Shown here: one piece after another, positions 38,001-48,772 of the stretch
How positions within the stretch are numbered: position 1 is the first letter of the stretch
Layout of the letters: each line of letters begins with the position of its first letter
Origin: Corydoras sp. C115
Lineage: Eukaryota > Chordata > Actinopteri > Siluriformes > Callichthyidae
DNA length: 64,000 nucleotides
Assembly (NCBI GenBank): GCA_019802505.1
Contig: JAFMOC010000007.1
Coordinates: forward strand, 2,885,001 to 2,949,000
Direction of reading: 5' to 3'
The notes under the pieces: model-generated
Seen by the model: the letters and a program-made list of their open reading frames with translations, nothing else
What the model was told of the DNA's origin: nothing
The model's database searches: none
Position numbers and translations under genes: made by a program

Positions 38001-41000
38001 TCATTTATATTCAAATTAAATGTGTTTATTTAATAATTCATTCATTCATTATCTCCCGCTTTATCCTCTATTAGGGTCGCGGTGGGGTTCCCCATGCCCA
38101 TCCAGGGGAGAATGTTTCGGGTGCTGGGCAGATAGAACCAGGACAGGGCGCCAATCCATTGCTGGGCACACACTCACTCACACAGACACACTATATATGG
38201 GGCAATTTGGAGAATTCAATTGAATTGATCCATGTTTTTGCACTGTGGGAGGAAACCGGAGAACCCGGAGGAAATCCACACGGACACGGGAAGAACATGG
38301 AAATTCCACCCAGATGGGGATTTGAACCGGGAATCCCTAGCGCTGAGAGGCGAACGTGCTAACCACTAAGCCACCGTGCCGCCCCTTATTTAATAATATT
38401 AAATAAAAATAAAGTGTGGTGAATCTTGCTAAGTAATTTGATTGACACACTAAATCAATGAAGTGTTGCATTTTAAATTACTATAATATCCAAACGATGT
38501 ATTAAAGTAAAGTGAATCTCAATCCAATTTTACTGATTTAAATGAATACACCTCTCAGGCAGAAAGTGAATACTTGCATTGATCAAATGGTTCATTATTT
38601 CTATACTTGAAATAATTTGAGTAATATGATGAGTGTGTGATTCATGATTTGCATGCTAATACACTGGTGAGAGCAGGATTAGTTACCAGGCGTTTATAGG
38701 GGTTGTGTCCATTTCTATGAATTGGAATTCCATTTGTGTCAATAGTATCAGGATCTTTTATGATGCCGTCTAAATCCTTCACATCCTGCACAGTCACTGA
38801 CATCATATCCTGAAACACCACGTCACATATATAATCTTTATATGGTATAAATTAAGTATGCTGTTTTTCTTCAGTGGCTTATTGCATTGTTCACATCAGT
38901 GTTTATATTATTTATTCATGATTGACATTTGTGTTTTATTTACCTGTTGGTCACAGAATAAAATAATAATACTGGGCTTTTTAACAGGTATTAAAAAAAT
39001 TTTCAAACACAAAATTAAATTAACTGCTCTTTTTAACTAAAGCAAGGTTACATCATGGCTAAATGATTCACTTATTTAAATACTTAATTAACAAATAAAA
39101 GCGGAGGAAATATCATTCATGACAAAATTATTGTAACATTAAAGCAGTCAATCAGTCTCATAAGCTCTAAGGTATTTAAATATATTTATGATTTAGCAAT
39201 CATTGTGTTCCAGTTACCTAAAAAAATAATTAATTCAAGTTATACCTGAGCATGGAGCAAATAGACATTAACATTTTTAAGCAGCTGTCTGACGGCTTTC
39301 TCCAGATTTCGAAATATCTTCTCCTCTTTATCAAACACCTCGTCACGCACCTAGGAGGGAAAGAGTTTACCTTGTACCCTGTATCTCTGAAAACATTTTC
39401 TAAAGCATAATGTACTGTAGACAAAGCTTACCTGTGGTTCTACTCCAGTTAGCATCTTAAAGTAGCCTGTAATACGATCAGATTTCTTCTTGATTGAGTG
39501 GATGTTAAATTTGTTTAGCTTTCCCTTTAATGTTCCCTCGTCTTCATTTCTTTTATATTTCATTACTAAACAAAAAAACAAAACAACATCAGTGGTCGAC
39601 AGAATAAAGTATAATTCCCATACTACTGTACTTAAAAACAGTTCTTAGAAGTATTTTCAGTTTCATGAACATAAACATCACCAGGAGAAAATAGCAGAAA
39701 TGTATTCTGTTATCAGACAATTTTTAGCTTGTTTTGGGGAAAAAAAACAAATCTTGGCTTCTATGTGGCAAAGATTCACATTGTGACTGTAAAGTGCAAA
39801 CGCCAGCATATGTGATGAAATGGAGGAGTATCACGATTATCTGCGTATATGTGAAAAGACTAACAATATGGAGACATATATGGAGACTTTTAGCAAGGTT
39901 ATGTCTTATTCTACAAAGTTACAACAGAGTGGCTCAGTAGACATAGAGTGTGTGAACTTGACTGGTCCGTCTGCAATCTAGGTCTGTCTTGTTTAGAAAA
40001 TATTGAAGTTACGTGGTTTCTTTCTGACTTCGCAGTCCGCTATACTCTTTGCCCTTGGCATGATCTTTGCTGGCAGATCATTCCTGAGCAGCGTAATAAC
40101 GGTCTTTAATTTCATAAATTTCAAAACATTCTGTTATCTAACTATAGATTGGCAAAGTCTAAATTCAAAATCGTTTCCAATCTGATCAGAATCAGAATAC
40201 TTTATTAATCTCCGGGGGGATATTTTAATCACTCACAGATATAAAAAATATAATCTTATTTAACAAATCAATGACCAAGGCTAATATTTTTGTCTCATTT
40301 GTTTCCTTTGGTTCCCTGTATCTGATTCTAGGACACCTAAGTTTGAGGTCAAATTTATTCAGAATATTTATTCAATTATTTACTACTGTTTCAAAAGAAA
40401 TTACTGCCATAGCAAGGTTGTATTTCTTACCAATGTCTTTTCTTCTTTTGAACTCATTGATGTTGAGGTTGATGATCTTTGCCACCATTAGTGCTTCTTC
40501 GAGTGGTCGATTGTCAGGGTGATCGCTGGGTGTGGCATGCCATAGCTCTTCCAATAACAGTGGATATTTCATGACGCGCTGAACCGGTTTAATAAGCAAA
40601 GAGCCCATGTCCAAAAGATTGGACCTACCCCTAGCAAACACCATATGATTACACAGTTACAATTATTGCTTAATATTAACTTGGTATCTAAATTCAGCTG
40701 TCAAATAAAACAATTCAATTTAATTTAAATAACAGTTAAAATAAGTTATACTTACTCTTGGTCATATATTTGCCTGCAATAAACAAAATTTATTTTATTC
40801 ATTTATATATATATAATACATAACATATGTTTATGATTTAATTATATTATAATCATTGTAAACTGTTTTTTCTGTGGGATTTCACTTGTTCATAATGGTC
40901 TCTTCACTGTTTTGTCAGTGAGCAGAAGACATAAAGAAAAGGCAGAAACACATTGTGACTATTGTGAAGAGGTCTACTATGACCCATGACCTAAATCTGG

Positions 41001-41539
41001 GACATTTAGTTCATGAGGAGTGGGCCTGTCCAGGTCTGTTTCATGAGTTCATTAAAAAAATAATTCTGTTCAAGCATGGTTGAAAATAAATGTCTGAGTT
41101 TTATTGGTTAATTTTCATAGCATTTTTATTTATTATTTTATTAGTACTTTTGTCAGATTCCAGTTATTATTGCAACCATTGTGGGTTTTTCTTGCATTAA
41201 CTAGGGTTACCACCAATTTTGAGCACATGTGTAAGTAAGGTATTAAATAGGGGAAATTTCAAATTTATAAATTTCATTTATAAAATAAATTTATAAAACT
41301 TTTATTGGTTAATTTTCATAGCATTTTTATTTATTATTTTATTAGTACTTTTGTCAGATTCAAGTTATTTCTGCAACTAAATTTTTTTTATAAAATTCAT
41401 TTATATTCATTTATAAATTTCATTTATAAAATACATCATTACAAATAGACAGATAAGAGATAAGGTAGTGTCACAGCATTATGTGGGCATCTGCAATTTT
41501 TGTGTTGACACAGGGTATGAAATTATGTGTTGTGAGTTG

Positions 41540-41617
<78 letters not shown>

Positions 41618-42863
41618 ATTGATTTTTACTTGAGAGCAGTTACACATGTTCTAAACTGCTGTTGTGCTTCCTCATGGGTGTCGTAGGATTTTAACAGCGC
41701 ACTGGCTTCATCATGGTGATAACAGTAGATCTTATACACATCTTCTATTGCCCCTTTAGCCTGGATAAACACCTCACCTACACAAACACACACACTACAG
41801 ATTTAATTTTGTATTTTATTTTTAGATAGTGTCCCCAACTATTCTGCAAATCCAAATTATAAATTTAAATCAAATGGTTCGTCCATCCATCTTTCCTTTA
41901 GTCTTTATTTCTTTGACTATTTTTTCTCTCTTTCTCTCTTTATATTTATATATGAATGTATATTTATTGGTAGGTATTTATTTTAACTTTATCGCCAAAA
42001 AAATGTTCTAACATTATTCTGTTTTAATTGTTTTCTACTTAATCTTATATTACAGTCTATATTACTGTTTGTTTTTATGGTGATTTATTAGGTGTGCTAG
42101 ACACAGGTTGGGCTTAAGAAGGACCAGCATTGCCTTATTAACTTATAGTCATACATTTAACAAACAACCAATGACATTAATTGTCCAGCCTTCCTATATT
42201 TACAGCTGAAGTGCATATGAATGTGTGTTTGTTATTGTTGTGTTACCTATGAGCTGGATTTCTGGATCTGGCTCTGCTGTAGCTTCCTGTAAGTGGTGAA
42301 GCAGCTCTGCTGATACAGCACACACTGACTCCATGTTAGTGAAGAGATGATCCACATCTACCACCTACACACACATACATTCAGACAATTACAATTCAAA
42401 ACATTTATTAACAGGTCAATTTATTAGGTAAATTTTTAGTTTAAAGATTTAAAACACAAAATTATGAGTTTGAGAATGACACCTGAGTATTACGTAGTGG
42501 CTGCAGGACTTCTCTTATGCATAGGTCCAGATCTTTAAGGTAATCTCCTTCTGTCCTTATCAGTTCCTCCAGTACCTTTGACCTTTTTACCATCTTCCTC
42601 AGCCGGATCTCCTCAGAATCCAGTGATTGGGATGCCAGGTCATGAGGTAGCATCTTACCTGATAAAACACCAATCTGATTATGTAGCAAACACATCAACA
42701 CTCTTTTCATGCTATTTAAATTTAAACTGCATACAATTTAAATTAATATTAATAAAATAATAATAAAAGCTTGATGTACTGGAATCAAAGATAAAAAACA
42801 AAATGAATTAAAACAACTTAATTTAAATTAATTAATTACTTAAATGAATTTAATACAAACACA

Positions 42864-42950
<87 letters not shown>

Positions 42951-44649
42951 TTCATTATCTCCCACTTTATCCTCTAGTAGGGTCGCAGTGGGGTTCCCCA
43001 TGCCCATCCAGGGGAGAACGTCTCGGGCGCTGGGAGGATAGACCCATCGCTGGGCACACACTCACACAGACACACTCTCTATGGGGCAATTTTGAGAATT
43101 CAATTGACTTGATCCATGTTTTTGGACTGTGGGAGGAAACCGGAGAACCCGGAGGAAACCCAGGCAGACACGGGGAGAACATGGAAACTCCACCCAGATG
43201 GGGATTCGAACCGGGAATCCCCAGCGCTGAGAGGCGAACGTGCTAACCACTAAGCCAACGTGCCACCTATATATATATATAAGCGGCACATTGGGATAAA
43301 CAGTTATACATTTCATCTAACCCTAATGATGTTCGTTCAGTCAGTAAGCTCGAGGACTGCATCCAAGATATTAAAATTTCCTACTGCTAAATTCTGATAA
43401 AACTGAGTTTCTAAAAGTTGGACCCAAGGACAAAATTATAAAGCTTCTAACACTATGTTAAACCTTGATAACTCTTTAATTAGACCCAGTTCATCTGTAA
43501 ATAATCTCGGTGTCATTATTGATTCAGATCTCTCCTTTACAAAGCACATTAGCAATATTACTAGAATTGCATTTTTTTTCACCTTCGTAATATTTCGAAG
43601 CTACGAAATATCCTCTGCCTCTAAGATGCAGAAAAACTAATTCATGCTTTTATTACCTCAAGGTTAGATTATTGTAATTCACTTCTGACAGGATGTTCTA
43701 ATAAATCATTACATAAATTACAACTTGTGCAAAATGCTGCAGCTAGAGTTTTAACTAAAACCAGAAAGTCGAATCATATCAGTCCTGTGTTCCACAGTGT
43801 CTGAGTGAGCTGATTCAATTGTATAAGCCAACATGTGAGCTCAGATCTCAAGGTGCTGGTTTACTCTTAGCTCCTAGAATAAATTAAATTACTGCTGGTG
43901 GAAGAGTGTTCTCCCACAAGGCTCCTCAACTTTGAAATAGCCTTCCAGTTACTGTTCATGATTCTGAATCACTATTAATCTTTAAAAGTAAATTAACTTA
44001 CACTTATTTAATTTTGCATTTAATTAATTCCCTGTAGATAAAGATGTAGATCTCCGGCCTGGCTGTGTTGGGGTGGTAATCTGCGATCAGTGTGTGCTGG
44101 CGTTTCACCTCTTCACCCACCTGATCATTAATGGGGGGTGTGGCGCTGAAATGATGCTGTTCTGGGGAGTCATCTCAACTATGTAGAGTCTGCAATATAT
44201 GCCTCTTTTAGTTATGCTGCTCTAGTCAGTGATGCCGGAGTCAAATGCTGCACTGTGTTAATAAATGCTGTGCTTTATTATTAGCTCCAACTGCTTTCCT
44301 TGTCTCTTTCTTTCCTGGAGGTGTAGTCAGATCTTCATCCATGGCTCTGCCGAAGCACCGCGGCTACGACGAATACTGGATGGAACCTGGATATTAATTG
44401 GACTGGCGGTCTGACCCCCTTAATGGACTTACATATAGAGTTTTTCCATTTGTTAAATATCTGTACATGGCTCTCCTACACTGTTGGTGCTGCCCGGCCA
44501 CTCAAGAGGATGGGTCCCCCACTGAGTCTTGGTCCTCCCAAGGTTTCTTAAAATAACAACATAACAGGGAGCTTTTTTTCTTGCCTCTGTCGCTTCGGCT
44601 TGCTCTTTGGGGGTTTAAAGGCTTTTCTGTAAAGCTGCTTGAACTTGAA

Positions 44650-44704
<55 letters not shown>

Positions 44705-45018
44705 GTTTTTATGTTTAATATCATAAAAAAGTAAACATCTAAGTCTAAAACTGTGTCACTTTAACACACTGTTGCTGTTGTACATGTATTTGTTTTGTAA
44801 TTTAACTTGGCGCAATTTGCATGTTGGGTGGGCGGAGTCTTAGTGATGTTTTTCCTTGTTCTTTTTGTTTACACACACACATGCACACACACACGTTTTC
44901 AAGGAATCTTATAACTACTTAACCATAACTACTTGCTTAACGTGAATATTTAAATAAGTTTCAATATTAAAATGTCTCCACAGTCTGATTGGTTTTGGTA
45001 CAGACAACATAGTACACA

Positions 45019-45068
<50 letters not shown>

Positions 45069-48000
45069 CACACTCACACACACCCACACATACACACATG
45101 CTCGCACACACACACACACAAGCATGTACAGAGTATCAAGTTACTACTATGATGTAATGCCTTTTCCACACTTCTTCCTGGTAACACAAAATAGTATTTA
45201 TTTTGTCAACTGCAGTGAATTATTTTATTTATCTTTAATTCTTAAAGTTTGGTACAAATTTGGTTTTAATCAACAGACACTTAAGATTTTCATTTAGCAT
45301 TTGATGTCTTATTTCTCTCGTTTTTTAAAATTATTAATTTACTTTGTCCCAATCATTTGGTAGAAACTTTTCTCCAAAGCTCAAAAACCCTACTACAAAC
45401 ACCCACTACCCACTAAGTACATATTGCTCAGACCACATATATTCTACAATACACTCGCTATATCTACACCATTAAATATGCACTGCACATCAAAACACTA
45501 TACACACAACACACAAACTACACACACTTTAAAGCTTATTGAATTGGCGCTGATGATGTGTACAGTACTGCAGCTTGATGTGGTAAATGTGATTATTATT
45601 TAGACAGCACAAACACAAATCTATTTTGTGTGGTTTTGGCTTTGTGTTGATCCTGCTGTAGTTTTAAAAAATACCCTGCAGGTGGGTATTGTTCACATAC
45701 ACTCATTTATCATTTTAACAAAGTTTAACATAATACCTCATAGTAGTAGTAAGTATAAGTTTCAATCATGGCAAAAAATCAATCAGTCACATTGAACAAT
45801 CTATATTTAATTTTTTCTTATTGTATTAATCAAGGTTAAGGTCATAGATCAGCACAGAACACATTTTTCACATTACATTAATCAAAACATATGTTAGTTT
45901 GATGGTTACACAGACTGAAATATGCTGGAATATGATGAGGTTGTCCTACTGTCATACTCCCATGTGAAGTGGGAAGCATTGTCTAAAATAATTGTATGTT
46001 TAGACTTTGATGTTCTCTTGACAGATTCTGCAGACTAGCAGATTTCTTTGCTTCCATAGTCCCATGACTGATGCTTTAACCACTTTATTGCCTCATCTGA
46101 TCCATTCATACAAGCAGAACAGATGCAACCATTTTAGTGTCACTGCAGTGTTCATAATCACCCATCCATTATGTATTGGGCAATGATAGGTACAAGGATT
46201 GGCAATTACCAATCCAGTTGATCCCAAAATCACACTCGATTATTCAAAGGGCTTGTAAAGACATCAAATTTTTTTGAGCTGCTGCTTATGCATCTAGAAG
46301 CAATGTAAAAATAATTTGAGCAAAGCCCATGATTTTAATCACAGAAGGCTCAAAAATCTTTAGAATTTAAACCAACAGTCTTCTAAGGACAGGAAAATGT
46401 GTATGATGACTGATAATTGACAGAAGTTAAGGTTTTGCTTTACTATTACACTCCCCTAAAATTAAGGGAAGTTATCCACATACTTTTGAGCATATAAACA
46501 TTGAAACATGCATGAATTCTTTATAACTGATGTCTTTTTTTTTAATAATGACTGGCTCTTTCACTATAAAACCAAAAATACTGGTATCACAGGTAGCTTA
46601 ACATTCCACACACACACATAATGTATCAGATTTCACTGGTCTCAAGTACAACACAATAAGGCATTAATAGAGAGAAGCTGCACAGCCTGTTTGAGGGAGT
46701 GCTGATCTCAGCATCGGTACTAAATTAAGCTATACTCTGTGCAGCACTAACACTTTGTATATGATGTTTGCATTAATAAGGAGATGTACAGGATTACCTG
46801 GATTATTTAGTATGTATTTAGACCCCTTTACTTTTTGCAGTACTTTGTCTAGAAAATTTTATTTTGAAAATCCCCTGCAACACATTTCATTAACATTTCA
46901 TTGCCAAATGTGGACACATTGTCACCCCCTTCCACTACAAAACATTTACATCAATAATTTTCTGATTTTCCATGTCTAGTAGGCAGCTTCCAATCCTTTC
47001 AGAAAGGTTTTCATATGATTTTGAAATTTTTGTAATTTGTGATAAAATACAAGATATTGTTAGACAAGAAACCTTTAATTAGAGCCAATATTTTAATTAA
47101 CTTCAATATTAAAGATTAGGGCTTTGTCAATTCTTCATATTAAATGCATCACACATCTCTGTATACTTTACTTTTTGAAAAGAATCATAAAATAAGTTTA
47201 ATTTTGTACAGCTACTAGTGTTGGTACACCTGAAAATGACATCTATTAGAGTTTTTATGACATCCAGTTTTAAATTGGTCCTTCTTTTGCAGACATAACT
47301 GCATCAGCTTTTTTTGTTTAAATTGTTAAATTGTTGTTTAAGTTTAAGGTGTTTAATGAGGCTGTGGTAAGGGCTCTTTGTAGGCCACTCAAGTTTGCTT
47401 TTTATACTGGGGTACAGCAAAAATAGAAAAGCAGCATTTTCTGAACTGTTCACACAAAACTGGCAGAATACAATAGTTCAAATGCATGACTGCATGCTTG
47501 ATTTTATACACCTATGGTGATGGGACTGAATAAAACACCTAAATATGATGAATAAGAGATCCTGTATGTCTTAGTGTATAAGTGTTATAATTGACACGTC
47601 AAAAATTTGCTGTATGAATGGTAAGAGAATGCTATATTTCCTGCAGTAGTAGAAGCTTGGTGAACAAGATTGACCTGTTTGATGGGAAGCTCTGTTGTGG
47701 AACTAAAACTTCCTCATTCAAATGACATCATACAGTCTAGATGTGTATATACACTGCGAGTGAACAACTTCTATACCAAATCAGAAGTCTTGTCATTTTT
47801 ACTTATTATACAGTTATTAAAAAGGAAAACACATATGTATATATTTACTGTATGTAACTTAGATAAGTTTAAGACATGTTTTCTAAACAATAAAGTAGTA
47901 GATAAAGTAAAGTATCTGATAATAAACCTGTTCAGCGACTCACCTTCTAGATCATATGCCAAGCTAAATGCCATAGACCCCCAAACTAATGGTTTGAGTT

Positions 48001-48720
48001 ACGTTAGTATTAAACTGGTTGTTTCATCGAGGATTTCACTACTAAACTTGCACAATGCAAGAGAATAGAACTTTGGAATGTTTTTTTTAGGAGAAGTCTG
48101 TGAAATTGCATAAGTTACAAATAGAAAATGTTTTTAACTGCTATAACTGTCCTTCAGTATTATATTATAATATATTATAATAATAAAAAGCAAGTCTATG
48201 GAACAACCAACACTTTGTCACCTGTCTTTCTGTACTGTATAACCAAACCAGGAGGATACTGATCCTGCAAAATATAACCTTAGTTGTATGGTGGGGTGAA
48301 AAATGAGCCATTTATATAACAAGCTACTCTAATTTGTGTTTTGCAAAACAATACTTTGAATATTCTGATGCCATGCAACAAAAGTTTTATAAAATAAAAT
48401 TTAAATAAATCAAATTTATGTTATAAAGGACTGGACATTTGGTAAGGATCAGATTTATATTTAATACGTGAACCTACTAAACAGCTAATGGCAAATGTGT
48501 TTCACCTCCTAGCATCACAATTCATATTTATAAAATAACAATACTGTGGATAGAGTGTAAGAAAGCAATGACCTAAGGCAAGGTGCTAAGGCAAAACCCT
48601 GACTGAAATTTGATCTGCTGCATGGCATCCAGAAAGCAGTATATTTCCACTCACTATGAAATCTGACTTATCTAAACACTAAAGATTAGGGACTAAAAAT
48701 ATGAATACATACAGGCAGGT

Positions 48721-48772
<52 letters not shown>

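Noticed and set aside
47670..48068. A 132-codon plus-strand frame
   Set aside because: It has no recognisable domain and AT-driven composition, lies in an intron, and its antisense is also partly open.
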